Below the pieces are notes generated by a model. That model searched no databases. It saw nothing but the letters and a program-made list of their open reading frames with translations, and had not been told where the DNA came from. Below are positions 1-8,123 of a stretch of DNA of 64,000 nucleotides, one piece after another. The position numbers and the translations under genes were made by a program. The DNA lies in contig NZ_JAEMNU010000071.1 in the NCBI RefSeq assembly GCF_016461825.1, positions 28,362 to 92,361 on the forward strand. Direction: 5' to 3'. This DNA is from Rugamonas violacea (lineage in GTDB: Bacteria; Pseudomonadota; Gammaproteobacteria; Burkholderiales; Burkholderiaceae_D). The first letter of the stretch is position 1; every line of letters starts with the position of its first letter.

Positions 1-612
1 CGTATGCGCCGGCGTGATCTCGTCGGCCACCGCGCCGACGATGACGCCGGCCACGATCAACACATGGCAATAGGTGTAGGCCATCCGCGCCTCGCGCCCG
101 GGATCGCGCGAGTGCTTGATGCGGTGGTGCGCCCGCTCGGCGCCGCTGTCGAAGTAGATCCACCACATGGCGATGCTGCCAAGCAGCGCCGACAGGAAGG
201 CGGCGCCGACGTCCGCCGTCCAAACCAGCTCGGCGAAGGTGGCGCCCGTCACCAGCAGCGATTCGCCCAGCGCGATGATGATGAACAGGCCGCAGCGCTC
301 GGCCATGTGGCTGCCGTCGACGTCCCAGTCGGCGAGCGAGGAGCGGCCCAGGCCCGGCACCCAGAACAAGGCCCACGGGCCGGAGAATTCAATCAGCAGG
401 GCCAGCGTCCAGCAGATGAAGCGCGCCGCGCCGTCGGCCAGCCCGCCGGCGATCCACAGCAGCGCCGAGACAGTCAGCCAAACCAGCACGCGCGGGAAGT
501 TGCGGCGCAGGTGGGGCACGTCGCCGCCCACCGCCCACAGAAAAAATACGGTGCGCCCAAGTTGCATCGCCACGTAGGTGGCGGCGAACACCAGGCCACG
601 CGCACCAAAGGT
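1..612 (-). pseudogene. LtrA family membrane protein, 5' end missing, runs off the window
   Basis: Reading the minus strand in the frame that ends at base 1 gives a hydrophobic protein with the features of low-temperature-requirement protein A (LtrA, PF06772): it enters at [16 protein letters not shown] and has the family motif [15 protein letters not shown] and several membrane helices. Members normally have about 100-120 further residues at the N terminus, including a motif like LELFFDLVFV; these are absent. The reading frame instead continues without a stop into an IS66 transposase fragment. The 3' end lies beyond the window. I infer a gene decapitated by transposon-associated rearrangement. 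The role of LtrA proteins is poorly known. Confidence 0.75.
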
Positions 613-867
613 GGTCAGCGGTGTCGGTCGCGCCTCGTGCAGGTCGTGGAATTTGCGTCGCGCGTGCGCCCAACAGGCCGCTTCGCGGATCGTGCCGTCG
701 TTGCACAAGGCGTGGAAGCCGGCATAGGCGTCCGCTTGCAGTACGCCTTCAAACGTGGCCAGGTGCGTCTGCGGATGGATGCCCTTGCGGTCGGGTGAGT
801 AGGCAAACCAAACCGCTGGTGGCGCGGTGTCGCTGGTGGGCCGGTCATCGCGCACGTAAGTCCACAG
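613..867 (-). mobile_element. IS66 family transposase (TnpC) fragment
   Basis: In the same open frame as the LtrA remnant, about 85 codons encode a piece of the IS66 transposase core: WTYVRDDRP near the 867 end, then [18 protein letters not shown] and [19 protein letters not shown] toward 613. These are conserved blocks of the DDE_Tnp_IS66 domain. Everything before and after these blocks is missing, as are the accessory IS66 genes and terminal repeats, so it cannot move by itself. It joins LtrA sequence at about 607-615 and an unrelated N-terminal segment at about 865-880, with no stop codon or frameshift at either joint. Confidence 0.8.
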
Positions 868-1020
868 GCTGGAACCGATTGAACGACCTACTCCTTCTTT
901 AATCGCTTCATAGCTTTCAGGAGAGCAATGACCATGGCTCTGATTTAGCAACTTCGTAAGGTCTGCTATAGCTCGAAGCGCATAGTGTTGGATTTCAACA
1001 GCACATTCTCTCTCAATCAT
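868..1020 (-). CDS. N-terminal segment of a small unknown protein, fused in frame to IS66 and LtrA pieces
   Basis: ATG at 1018-1020 (minus) is preceded by GGGAG with a 6-base spacer, a good ribosome binding site. It opens [19 protein letters not shown] and continues for about 50 residues to [10 protein letters not shown], where IS66 sequence takes over. The segment resembles short hypothetical proteins often seen in mobile regions, but I do not recognise a named family. Because the frame stays open to base 1, this start could drive translation of a chimeric protein of at least 340 residues. Base composition here is visibly more AT-rich than in the LtrA part, suggesting a separate origin. Confidence 0.5.
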
Positions 1021-1131
1021 TTTAGGCTCCCTATACATTTGCGGTAACACTGCCGATATTCCGATGATTGTAAATCACCCGAGCCCTGCCCTCGCGTATA
1101 GCCTCCCGCGGCCAGGTTTATCGGGATTTAC

Positions 1132-1159
1132 TTGAATCTACCAAGTTGTAACGTATAAT
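1132..1159 (+). promoter_or_regulatory. Promoter of the toxin-antitoxin pair
   Basis: TTGAAT at 1132-1137 and a perfect TATAAT at 1154-1159 are separated by 16 bases. The toxin ATG is at 1171, so the transcript would have a leader of only about 5 bases, nearly leaderless. The rest of 1021-1170 shows nothing further. Confidence 0.6.
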
Positions 1160-1170
1160 CCACAAGGCAC

Positions 1171-1497
1171 ATGTACAAAACCATCGACTACCTGACCGAG
1201 GACGGCCGCGACCCGCTGAAGGATTGGCTGGCAAATCTCGCCGACCGCCAGGCCCGCGCACGGGTTTTGGTCAGGCTACAACGCATGGGCGCCGGGAACT
1301 TTGGCGACTGCAAGCCACTGACCGATGGCGTGTGGGAGCTGCGCATCGATCACGGCCCCGGCTACCGCGTCTACTATGCCCGCGCCGGCGAGAAGCTAAT
1401 ACTGCTGCTCGTGGGTGGTGACAAGCGCAAGCAGCAAGCCGACATTGACACCGCCGTCACATACTGGAAAGACTGGAACAGGAGAAACGCATCATGA
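1171..1497 (+). CDS. RelE/ParE superfamily toxin, HigB-like addiction-module killer
   Basis: A 108-residue protein of the putative addiction-module killer group (COG3657, RelE/ParE fold). Supporting blocks are DPLKDWLANLAD near the N terminus, GVWELRIDHGPGYRVYY in the middle and LLLVGGDKRKQQ toward the C terminus, the conserved core of this group. Family members are ribosome-dependent mRNA interferases or gyrase poisons; which applies cannot be read here. It overlaps the antitoxin gene by 4 bases (ATGA at 1494-1497) and has its own promoter just upstream. Toxin-first order fits HigBA-type modules. It sits among transposon debris, so horizontal arrival is likely. Confidence 0.85.
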   Translation: MYKTIDYLTEDGRDPLKDWLANLADRQARARVLVRLQRMGAGNFGDCKPLTDGVWELRIDHGPGYRVYYARAGEKLILLLVGGDKRKQQADIDTAVTYWKDWNRRNAS

Positions 1498-1808
1498 ACA
1501 AATCATCCCGACCACACGACGAAGCGGTAGTTGAACTGCTGCGTGAAGACCCCGCCTTTACCGATGAATACCTGGCTGCGGCGATGGAAGAAGCGGATCA
1601 GGACGGCGGCCGGCAGGCGCTACTGGCGGCGCTGCGCCATGTGGCAGAGGCCCAAGGCATGGCCTCGGTCGCTGAGCGCGCCGGCATCCCGCGCGAGAGC
1701 CTGTACCGCGCCCTCTCCCCGAACGGCAATCCGACCGTGAAGACGCTGCTGGCCGTGCTCGATGCGGCGGGGCTGAAGCTGGGTGTACACCGGGCGGTAG
1801 CCGCCTAA
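1494..1808 (+). CDS. HigA-like antitoxin, XRE-type DNA-binding protein
   Basis: A 104-residue partner of the preceding toxin, of the addiction-module antidote group (COG3636). The N-terminal half carries acidic helices (LLREDPAFTDEYLAAAMEEA) likely to contact the toxin; the C-terminal half has a helix-turn-helix (MASVAERAGIPRESLYRAL followed by GNPTVKTLLAVLDAAGL). The start ATG lies inside the toxin stop (ATGA), so the two are translationally coupled. Such antitoxins usually repress their own promoter; the short leader before the toxin would let it occlude RNA polymerase. The two genes look intact. Confidence 0.85.
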   Translation: MNKSSRPHDEAVVELLREDPAFTDEYLAAAMEEADQDGGRQALLAALRHVAEAQGMASVAERAGIPRESLYRALSPNGNPTVKTLLAVLDAAGLKLGVHRAVAA

Positions 1809-1843
1809 TCGTTTTACGCTGCAGCCTACCTTTAGCGCATGCC

Positions 1844-1856
1844 CTTATACACAAGT
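1844..1856 (+). repeat. IS50/Tn5-type terminal inverted repeat (left end)
   Basis: CTTATACACAAGT is identical to the inner 13 bases of the 19-bp Tn5/IS50 outside end (known sequence CTGACTCTTATACACAAGT). It lies upstream of the transposase below and marks the left end of that element at about 1838. No matching right end is present in the window. Confidence 0.7.
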
Positions 1857-1898
1857 CTGACTTGACCAAAACAGCCAAAGAAAAAACCTTTACATTCA

Positions 1899-3023
1899 AT
1901 GGCTTACAGCAGCCCTTGTAAACTGGCGCCGTTTCGCGTTTGCTCTCGCCTTTTAGGTGACGCGTTGACGATAGCATCAGCACACTGGGCGGCCAAGGAA
2001 TTTGCACAGTTGGATCTTGGCGACGCGCGCCTCAACAAGCGAGCGAGGACGTTGATGGAACGATTTGCGGCCGATCCGGCGGCCAGCATCCCGCATGCCT
2101 GCCATGGCTGGGGCGAGACGATGGCTGCCTACCGTTTCCTGGGCAACGAAGCGGTGGATTGGCGCGAGATCATGGCGCCGCACTGGGAGCAAACGCGGCG
2201 GCGGATGCAGCAGCACCCAGTGATGCTGTGTCTGCAAGACACGACTGAATTGAATTTCAACGGACAGGAGACTGAGGGCTTGGGGCCGTTGAGCTATGAG
2301 GCCCAGCGCGGCATGTATTTGCACCCGACCTATGCCGTGACGCCGGCGCGCGAAGCGCTGGGCGTGCTCGATGCCTGGATGTGGGCACGCACCAAGAAGG
2401 ACGACTCTGGCAAGCGCGGCGGCCCCAAGGAAAGCCTGCGCTGGGTGGAGGGCTATGACCGCATCGCCGAGATGGCGGCCGACTTCCCGCATACCCGGCT
2501 GGTCTATGTCGCTGATCGGGAGGCCGATTTGATGCCGCTGATGCGGCGGGCGCATGAACTGGGAGCGCCGGCCGATTGGTTGATCCGTGCTGCGCATAAC
2601 CGCTGCCTGCCCGATGGCGGCAAGCTGTGGGACCACACCACGGCCGGCACCGCCTTGGGTGAGATTACGTTCACGATGACTTCCCGGCATGGTGTCAAAG
2701 CCAGGCCGGTGCGTCAGCAGCTATGGGCGCGGCGAATCGAGCTTCCCGCCGGCAAAGGCGGGGTTGCCGTCACGTGCATCGTCGCGCGCGAGATTGACGC
2801 GCCGAAGGGCGCCAAGCCGGTCGAATGGCGATTGCTGACTAACCGGCAGGCCACTAGCCGCGACGAGGTCATTGAATTGATCGACTGGTACCGCGCGCGT
2901 TGGGAAATTGAAATGCTGTTCGATATCCTCAAAAGGGCATGGTGTTTACCCCCCCCCCTTTTCCCATCCCCACCTGAGCCAAGTTTTGCGGACCTGACGC
3001 CACGTTTCCAATCATGTTTTTAG
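1899..3023 (+). pseudogene. IS4 family (IS50/Tn5-like) transposase, C terminus lost
   Basis: The protein shows the Tn5 transposase layout: an N-terminal DNA-binding domain (HWAAKEFAQLDLGDARLNKR, then AYRFLGN), the first catalytic Asp in LCLQDTTELNF, the second in VYVADREADLM and the YREK signature DWYRARWEIEMLFDILK with the catalytic Glu. Homology stops right after this, near base 2936; the remaining codons to 3023 are unrelated, and the C-terminal dimerisation domain is missing. ATG 1899 is the first start, but TTG 1965, preceded by AGGTGA, better matches where family proteins begin. The catalytic triad is intact but the truncation and missing right end should make it inactive. Confidence 0.8.
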
Positions 3024-3039
3024 TACTTTTTAGTACACG
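2937..3039. other. Unassigned sequence between the truncated IS and the tRNA terminator
   Basis: About 100 bases of unknown origin. They contain a run of ten C at 2949-2958 and the imperfect dyad TAGTACTTTTTAGTAC near 3021-3036. The start of this stretch is the breakpoint of the IS4 transposase. The homopolymer is a risk point for sequencing error, but correcting its length would not restore transposase homology. Confidence 0.5.
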
Positions 3040-3075
3040 AAAAAAAAGGCCTGCGCGCGTGAGCGGCAAGCCTTT
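3040..3075 (-). terminator. Rho-independent terminator of tRNA-Val
   Basis: On the minus strand AAAGGCTTGC pairs with GCAGGCCTTT (10 bp with one G-U) around an 11-base loop, followed by eight T. It starts 17 bases past the tRNA 3' end. Confidence 0.8.
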
Positions 3076-3092
3076 GATTTACAACGAATTCT

Positions 3093-3167
3093 TGGTGGGA
3101 AGTACAAGTTTCGAACTTGTGACCCCTGCAGTGTGAATGCAGTGCTCTACCCCTGAGCTAACCTCCC
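3093..3167 (-). tRNA. tRNA-Val (anticodon CAC)
   Basis: The 75-base transcript begins GGGAGGTTAGCTCAGGGGTA and ends with an encoded CCA. The acceptor stem GGGAGGT pairs with ACTTCCC (one G-U), the anticodon stem CTGCA/TGCAG holds loop TTCACAC with anticodon CAC, and the T arm reads ACAAG-TTCGAAA-CTTGT. It decodes GUG. A terminator follows, and the insertion-sequence remnant ends close to its 3' side, a common place for integration events. Confidence 0.95.
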
Positions 3168-3242
3168 GAAGCGGGGCGAATTATCGCATACAAGCGGAGC
3201 GCAATGGAAGACCCCGGATGCAATATTTCGCAAAAACCTCCG

Positions 3243-3953
3243 TTACCCCTGCGCGGCCAGCGTCGCGCGCCAGATGCAACTGCCCTTGACGGCCTTGTCC
3301 AGCCCGCTAAGCGTGTCCTCGTGGGCCGCCAGCTCGCCCGGGTCGGCCGGCTGGAAGATGATGTCGGCCAGCGGGATCGGTTCGAGCAGGGCGCCGCCGT
3401 CGTCGACCTCCTCCTCGACGTCCATGCCCAGGCTGTTCTGGCCGCGCGTCATCGACAGGTAGACGTCGGCCAGCAACTCGGCGTCGAGCAGCGCGCCGTG
3501 CAGCTTGCGGTGCGAGTTGGACACGCCGTAGCGGTCGCACAAGGCGTCCAGCGAGTTGCGCTTGCCCGGATGCAGCTCCTTGGCCTGCACCAGCGTGTCG
3601 ATCACGCCGCCGATGTGCTCGCTGAAGCTGGGCAGGTTCAGGCGCTTGAACTCGTGGTTCAAAAAGCCCAGGTCGAAGGGCGCGTTGTGGATGATGACTT
3701 CGGCGCCGGCGATGTAGGTGCGCAACTGTTCGACGATTTCGTGGAACTTCGGCTTGTCGCTGAGGAACTCGGTGGTCAGGCCGTGGACGTTCAACGCGCC
3801 CTCTTCCGAGTCGCGCTCGGGATTGATGTAGGCGTGGAAATTATTCCCCGTCAACATACGGTTTTCCAGCTCGACGCAACCGATCTCAAGGATGCGGTTG
3901 CCCAGCTTGGGGTTGATGCCGGTGGTTTCGGTATCGAGTACGATTTGGCGCAT
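3243..3953 (-). CDS. dnaQ: DNA polymerase III epsilon subunit (3'-5' proofreading exonuclease)
   Basis: A 236-residue DEDDh exonuclease that proofreads for the replicative polymerase. ExoI is DTETTG (Asp7, Glu9), ExoII is IHNAPFD (Asp94) and ExoIII is HRKLHGALLDAEL (His152, Asp157). QNSLGM at 172-177 fits the beta-clamp binding consensus seen after the catalytic domain of DnaQ. The C-terminal tail would bind the alpha subunit. Length and order match the family. It lies downstream of rnhA on the same strand, 79 bases apart; the rnhA-dnaQ neighbourhood is widespread in proteobacteria. Confidence 0.95.
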   Translation of the reverse strand: MRQIVLDTETTGINPKLGNRILEIGCVELENRMLTGNNFHAYINPERDSEEGALNVHGLTTEFLSDKPKFHEIVEQLRTYIAGAEVIIHNAPFDLGFLNHEFKRLNLPSFSEHIGGVIDTLVQAKELHPGKRNSLDALCDRYGVSNSHRKLHGALLDAELLADVYLSMTRGQNSLGMDVEEEVDDGGALLEPIPLADIIFQPADPGELAAHEDTLSGLDKAVKGSCIWRATLAAQG

Positions 3954-4032
3954 AGTGGCAGGTCTTCGTGTTCAGGCTAAGGCGAGCCGCGCAGTATAAC
4001 AAAGCGCGGCGCGGGCGAGGCGCTTCGTCCGC

Positions 4033-4473
4033 TCAGCGGCCCTTGACCGATTCGACGCCACGGTTGGCCAGCACGTCGGCCCGCTCGTTGCCGGGATGGC
4101 CGTTGTGGCCGCGCACCCAGCGCCATTCCACCTGGTGCAGCGCCTGGGCCAGGTCCAGCGCCTGCCACAGGTCGACGTTCTTGACCGGCTCCTTGGCCGC
4201 CGTCTTCCAGCCGCGCGCCTTCCAGCCGTGGATCCACTCGCTGATGCCTTTTTGCACATACTGGCTGTCGGTGTGCAGCACCACCGTGCAGGGCCGCTTG
4301 AGGGCGCTGAGCGCCTCGATCACCGCCTGCAGCTCCATGCGGTTGTTGGTGGTGTTGAGCGCGCCGCCGAAAATTTCCTTCTCGGCCCCGTCGGCCACCA
4401 TCAGGGCGCCCCAGCCGCCGACGCCGGGATTACCCTTGCACGCGCCATCGGTAAAAATTTCGACTTTATCCAT
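4033..4473 (-). CDS. rnhA: Ribonuclease HI
   Basis: A 146-residue enzyme that cuts RNA in RNA-DNA hybrids (primer and R-loop removal). All four catalytic acids are visible: Asp9 in [10 protein letters not shown], Glu47 in NNRMELQAV, Asp69 in [10 protein letters not shown] and Asp133 in NERADVLA; the [10 protein letters not shown] loop carries the conserved His. Length is close to the 155-residue E. coli protein. Its first codons overlap the end of the upstream methyltransferase gene by 8 bases, so the two are probably co-transcribed and translationally coupled, with dnaQ behind them. Confidence 0.95.
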   Translation of the reverse strand: MDKVEIFTDGACKGNPGVGGWGALMVADGAEKEIFGGALNTTNNRMELQAVIEALSALKRPCTVVLHTDSQYVQKGISEWIHGWKARGWKTAAKEPVKNVDLWQALDLAQALHQVEWRWVRGHNGHPGNERADVLANRGVESVKGR

Positions 4474-5299
4474 CCTGCTGTTCCCGCCTCTTGTTGGTTA
4501 CCGGCACGACCGCCGGGGTCGTCGCCGTTTGTTTGCTCCATGCCGGACCGATCAAATGCATGCCCTTGACACGCTTGATCGCCTGCACAATGTAGACGCC
4601 GCCCAGATAGGGCCACCAGCGCGCGCCCGCATTATCCATGAAGGCGTAGCGGTGCAGCCACTTTTCTGTGCGACAAGCAGGCGCGTAGCAACCGAAATGG
4701 CTCTGGCTGGCGCCCATGTTCAATAATTTTAACCAGTCTTTCAGCCGCGGCATAGAGATGAACTCGCCCGCGCGCGGCAGATAGTCGGAGGCGCCGATGC
4801 GCCCCAGCGCCTGGCGCACGCCCCACAGGCTGGCCGGATTGAAGCCGCAGATGATCAGCCGGCCCTCGGGGATCAGCACCCGCTCGACCTCGCGCAAGAC
4901 CTGGTGCGGCTCGGCGGCGAATTCCAACACATGGGGCAACACCACCAGGTCCAGGCTCTGCGAGGCGAACGGCAGCTCGGCGTAGTCGAGCGTGACGGCG
5001 ACCTGGCGCGGCGGGCCGGGCTGCGGCTGGGATTGTTGCTGGGATGGTTGCTGGGATGGTTGCTGGGCCGGCGTGCGGCGCGGCCGCGGCCGCGTGTCGG
5101 CCAGCCAGCGGTTGGGCATGCGGCTGGCGGCCAGCGCATCGATTTGCGGCATGCCGATCTGCACGGCGTTGAAGCCGAAGATGTCGGCTGTTAAATTATC
5201 GAGACAGGCTTGCTCCCAAGCGCGCACATACAGGCCGGCCGGCGTTTGCAGCCAGCCATCCAGCGCTATAATGGATCGATCGGATGCCGCGCTATCCAT
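4466..5299 (-). CDS. Class I SAM-dependent methyltransferase (Methyltransf_11 type) with a low-complexity insert
   Basis: A 277-residue protein of the methyltransferase family usually coded between gloB and rnhA in this group; its substrate is not known to me. Recognisable parts are FGFNAVQIG at 40-48, [12 protein letters not shown] at 116-127 and [20 protein letters not shown] at about 136-153 (motif II/III region). A classical glycine-rich motif I is not evident. Residues 77-97 are a Pro/Gln/Ser-rich insert coded by 12-base tandem repeats, probably a surface loop. The start codon is only 20 bases from the divergent gloB start, leaving little room for separate promoters. Confidence 0.8.
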   Translation of the reverse strand: MDSAASDRSIIALDGWLQTPAGLYVRAWEQACLDNLTADIFGFNAVQIGMPQIDALAASRMPNRWLADTRPRPRRTPAQQPSQQPSQQQSQPQPGPPRQVAVTLDYAELPFASQSLDLVVLPHVLEFAAEPHQVLREVERVLIPEGRLIICGFNPASLWGVRQALGRIGASDYLPRAGEFISMPRLKDWLKLLNMGASQSHFGCYAPACRTEKWLHRYAFMDNAGARWWPYLGGVYIVQAIKRVKGMHLIGPAWSKQTATTPAVVPVTNKRREQQDG

Positions 5300-5319
5300 G
5301 TCCAGACCCTAGTGACCCA

Positions 5320-6123
5320 ATGACCATCTTCGCTATCCACACTCTGAGTGTCCTCACCATACCCGCTTTCAATGACAACTATCTGTGGCTGATCCATGAC
5401 GGCGTGCACGCCGCCGTGGTCGATCCGGGTGACGCCAAGCCAGTGCTGGCCGCGCTCAGGGAGCATGGCCTCAAGCTTACCGCCATTCTACTCACCCACC
5501 ACCACGCTGACCACATCGGCGGCGTTGGCGAATTATTACAGCATTATCCGGTTCCTGTTTTCGGCCCGCGCAACGAGACCATCGCCAGCGTCACCCGGCC
5601 GGTGGGCGAAGGCAGCCGCATCGACGTGCCCGGCCTGCCGCTCAAACTGGGCGTGCTCGACGTGCCGGGCCACACCAACGGCCACATCGCCTACGTCTAC
5701 GCGGCCGACAGCGCGGAGCCGTGGTTGTTCTGCGGCGACACCTTGTTCACCGGCGGTTGCGGCCGCCTGTTCGAGGGCACGCCGGCACAAATGATCAGTT
5801 CGCTCGGCAAGCTCGCCGCCCTGCCCGACAGCACCAAGGTGTTTTGCGCCCACGAGTACACCCTGCCCAATCTGCGCTTCGCCCGCATGGTCGAGCCGGA
5901 CAACCAGGCCACCCGCGAGCGGGTGGCGGTGGAGACGGACAAGCGCGAGCACAATCTGCCGACCGTGCCCAGCACCATCGGCGTCGAGAAGGCCACCAAT
6001 CCCTTCCTGCGTTACCGCGAAGCGGAGATCGCCCGCCAACTGGTGGCCGCCGGCAAGCTCGAACAGGGCGACACGCCGCTGGCGGTGTTCACCGCGCTGC
6101 GCTTGTGGAAAAACAACTTCTAA
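5320..6123 (+). CDS. gloB: Hydroxyacylglutathione hydrolase (glyoxalase II)
   Basis: A 267-residue metallo-beta-lactamase-fold enzyme that hydrolyses S-lactoylglutathione to lactate and glutathione, the second step of methylglyoxal detoxification. The binuclear metal motif [10 protein letters not shown] sits at 59-68, followed by [26 protein letters not shown] and FCAHEYT, all typical of GloB. I chose ATG 5320 (MTIFAIHTL) rather than the in-frame ATG 5284, because family proteins begin just before [10 protein letters not shown]. It is transcribed divergently from the methyltransferase gene with almost no gap. Confidence 0.93.
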   Translation: MTIFAIHTLSVLTIPAFNDNYLWLIHDGVHAAVVDPGDAKPVLAALREHGLKLTAILLTHHHADHIGGVGELLQHYPVPVFGPRNETIASVTRPVGEGSRIDVPGLPLKLGVLDVPGHTNGHIAYVYAADSAEPWLFCGDTLFTGGCGRLFEGTPAQMISSLGKLAALPDSTKVFCAHEYTLPNLRFARMVEPDNQATRERVAVETDKREHNLPTVPSTIGVEKATNPFLRYREAEIARQLVAAGKLEQGDTPLAVFTALRLWKNNF

Positions 6124-6150
6124 GCGCCAACCGGACCCAGAGGCAGTAAC

Positions 6151-6180
6151 CGGGGTCGGACCCTGCGGGTCTGACCCCGG
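6151..6180. repeat. GGGGTCGGACCC palindromic intergenic repeat, copy 1
   Basis: CGGGGTCGGACCC and GGGTCTGACCCCGG face each other around a 3-base centre in the gap after gloB. Related copies occur at 9083, 20669 and 30529. Always intergenic; REP-like. It may also serve as a transcript-end hairpin for gloB. Confidence 0.75.
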
Positions 6181-6252
6181 CATTCGCCGCTGGGTTGAAC
6201 CCAAGCACGCCGCCGCCGGGGTTTGCCCGCCCCGGCCACGCCCAAACGACGC

Positions 6253-6296
6253 AAAAAAACCGCGCCGGGCCGACATCAGTCGGCTCCGGCGCGGTT
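6253..6296 (-). terminator. Rho-independent terminator of aceB
   Basis: On the minus strand AACCGCGCCGG pairs with CGGCGCGGTT, with an inner stem GCCGAC/GTCGGC and a tetraloop region, followed by seven T. It lies 46 bases past the aceB stop. Confidence 0.85.
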
Positions 6297-6341
6297 GGCT
6301 TACGGGCCACGCCAAGGAAGCGGCGGCGCCGCCTCCCCGGT

Positions 6342-7940
6342 TTAAATTTCCTCGTACAGGGGCAGGGTCAGGAACTCGGCGAACGACTCCGAGGTCGACA
6401 TCTCTTCGAAGATCTGACCGGCGCGCACATAGGTCGGACCGTCGCCGCCCGGCGCGTCGCGCTGCACCTTGGCCAGCTCTTCCGGAATCATCTGGCGCAC
6501 CATGTCGGCGCTGACCTTGCGGCCGTCTTCCAGCACGCCCTTGTCGGAACGGATCCACTGCCACACCTGCGAACGGCTGATCTCGGCGGTGGCGGCGTCT
6601 TCCATCAAATTGTGGATCGGCACGCAGCCGTTGCCCGCCAACCAACTACCCAGGTAGTGGATGCCGACGTTGATGTTGTAGCGCAGGCCGGCCTCGGTGA
6701 TCGGCGCTTCCGGCTGGAAATTGAGCAGGTCGGCGGCGGCCACCTCGATGTCGGGGCGCTGCTTGTCGATCTGGTTCGGCTTGTCGCCCAGCACCTTCTT
6801 GAACTCGGTCATGGCCAGCTCGACCAGGCCAGGGTGGGCCACCCAGCCGCCGTCGTAGCCGTCGGTGGCGTCGCGCGCCTTGTCGGTGCGCACGCCGCCC
6901 ATGGCGATGTCGTTCTTCTCCGCATCGTTCTTGATCGGGATCAGCGCGGCCATGCCGCCGATCGCCGGCGCGTTGCGCTTGTGGCAGGTTTGCAGCAGCA
7001 GCAAGGCGTAGGAGCGCATGAACGGCGCGGTCATCGTCACCTTGGCGCGGTCGGCCAGGCAGAAATCCTTGTCCAGCTTGAATTTCTTGATGCAGGAGAA
7101 GATGTAATCCCAGCGGCCGGCGTTCAGGCCCGAGCTGTGCTCGCGCAGTTCATACAGGATCTCGTCCATCTCGAAGGCGGCCAGGATGGTTTCGATCAGC
7201 ACGGTGGCCTTGATCGTGCCCTGTGGCAGGCCCAGCTCGTTTTGCGTCATCACGAAGATGTCGTTCCACAGCCGCGCCTCGATGTGCGATTCCATCTTCG
7301 GCAGGTAGAAGTAAGGGCCGGCGCCGCGCGCCAGTTGCTCCTTGGCGTTGTGCAGCATGAACAGGGCGAAATCGAAGATGCCGCCGGAGACGCGCTTGCC
7401 GTCGACCAGCACGTGCTTCTCGTCCAGATGCCAGCCGCGCGGACGCACCACCAGGGTGGCGATCTTGTCGTTGAGCTTGTAGGACTTGCCGTTCTGCTCC
7501 AGCGAGATGGTTTTGCGCACGGCATCCATCATGTTGATCTGGCCGGTGATCTGGTTGTCCCAGTTCGGCGTGTTCGAATCCTCGAAGTCGGTCATGTAGC
7601 TGTCGGCGCCCGAATTGAAGGCGTTAATGACCATCTTGCGCTCGACCGGACCGGTGATTTCCACGCGGCGGCATTCCAGCGCCTTGGGAATCGGCGCGAT
7701 CTTCCAGTCGCCGGCGCGGATGTGCGCGGTTTCCGCCAGGAAGTCGGGACGCTCGCCGGCATCCAGGCGCTTGGCGCGCTCGACGCGCACGGCCAGCAGC
7801 TCCTGGCGGCGCGGCTCGAAGGCGCGGCTCAGCTTGGCCACCAGGGCGAGCGCTTCCGGCGTCAAGACCTGTTCGTAACCGGGCTTGATCTCGCCCGAGA
7901 TTTGCATGCCTGCCGGCAAGTTGATGGTGGACTGCGTCAT
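6342..7940 (-). CDS. aceB: Malate synthase A
   Basis: A 532-residue enzyme condensing glyoxylate with acetyl-CoA to malate, the second step of the glyoxylate bypass. The family signature [16 protein letters not shown] is at 266-281, and [13 protein letters not shown] (about 164-176) contains the active-site Arg region; [18 protein letters not shown] and [12 protein letters not shown] are further AceB blocks. Length equals E. coli AceB (533). A strong terminator follows, and a LysR gene diverges upstream across a gap with a clear dyad. Isocitrate lyase is not in the window. A TATAAT lies at 7982-7987 (minus) but without a good -35 match. Confidence 0.95.
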   Translation of the reverse strand: MTQSTINLPAGMQISGEIKPGYEQVLTPEALALVAKLSRAFEPRRQELLAVRVERAKRLDAGERPDFLAETAHIRAGDWKIAPIPKALECRRVEITGPVERKMVINAFNSGADSYMTDFEDSNTPNWDNQITGQINMMDAVRKTISLEQNGKSYKLNDKIATLVVRPRGWHLDEKHVLVDGKRVSGGIFDFALFMLHNAKEQLARGAGPYFYLPKMESHIEARLWNDIFVMTQNELGLPQGTIKATVLIETILAAFEMDEILYELREHSSGLNAGRWDYIFSCIKKFKLDKDFCLADRAKVTMTAPFMRSYALLLLQTCHKRNAPAIGGMAALIPIKNDAEKNDIAMGGVRTDKARDATDGYDGGWVAHPGLVELAMTEFKKVLGDKPNQIDKQRPDIEVAAADLLNFQPEAPITEAGLRYNINVGIHYLGSWLAGNGCVPIHNLMEDAATAEISRSQVWQWIRSDKGVLEDGRKVSADMVRQMIPEELAKVQRDAPGGDGPTYVRAGQIFEEMSTSESFAEFLTLPLYEEI

Positions 7941-8069
7941 GGATGTCTCTCCGTATTAGAAAAAATGAACTAGCGACCTAAATTATAAGCACAGCTAATC
8001 GTGTTGCGTCCTGAATCTTTAGTGTGCGGGCTCGCTTACGCCGTGATGTGATTTGAAGTATATTCACTA

Positions 8070-8093
8070 TTTAGTTATGCAAACCGAACTAAA
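8070..8093. promoter_or_regulatory. Dyad operator between aceB and the LysR gene
   Basis: TTTAGTT (8070-8076) and AACTAAA (8087-8093) form a 7-bp inverted repeat with a 10-base spacer, 31 bases before the LysR start and 130 bases before aceB. Size and AT-rich arms suit a LysR-type regulator site. I infer that the divergent LysR protein binds here. Confidence 0.5.
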
Positions 8094-8123
8094 AATCACT
8101 TCATCTATGCGTTTTTATCACAA

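Noticed and set aside
1..798. A 264-codon plus-strand open frame at the window start
   Set aside because: Antisense to the LtrA/IS66 frame, whose protein motifs are clear.
5028..5068. Tandem repeat as a CRISPR or a regulatory array
   Set aside because: Units are contiguous, in frame and inside a coding gene.
6195..7973. A 592-codon open frame on the plus strand
   Set aside because: Antisense to aceB, whose catalytic motifs are complete.
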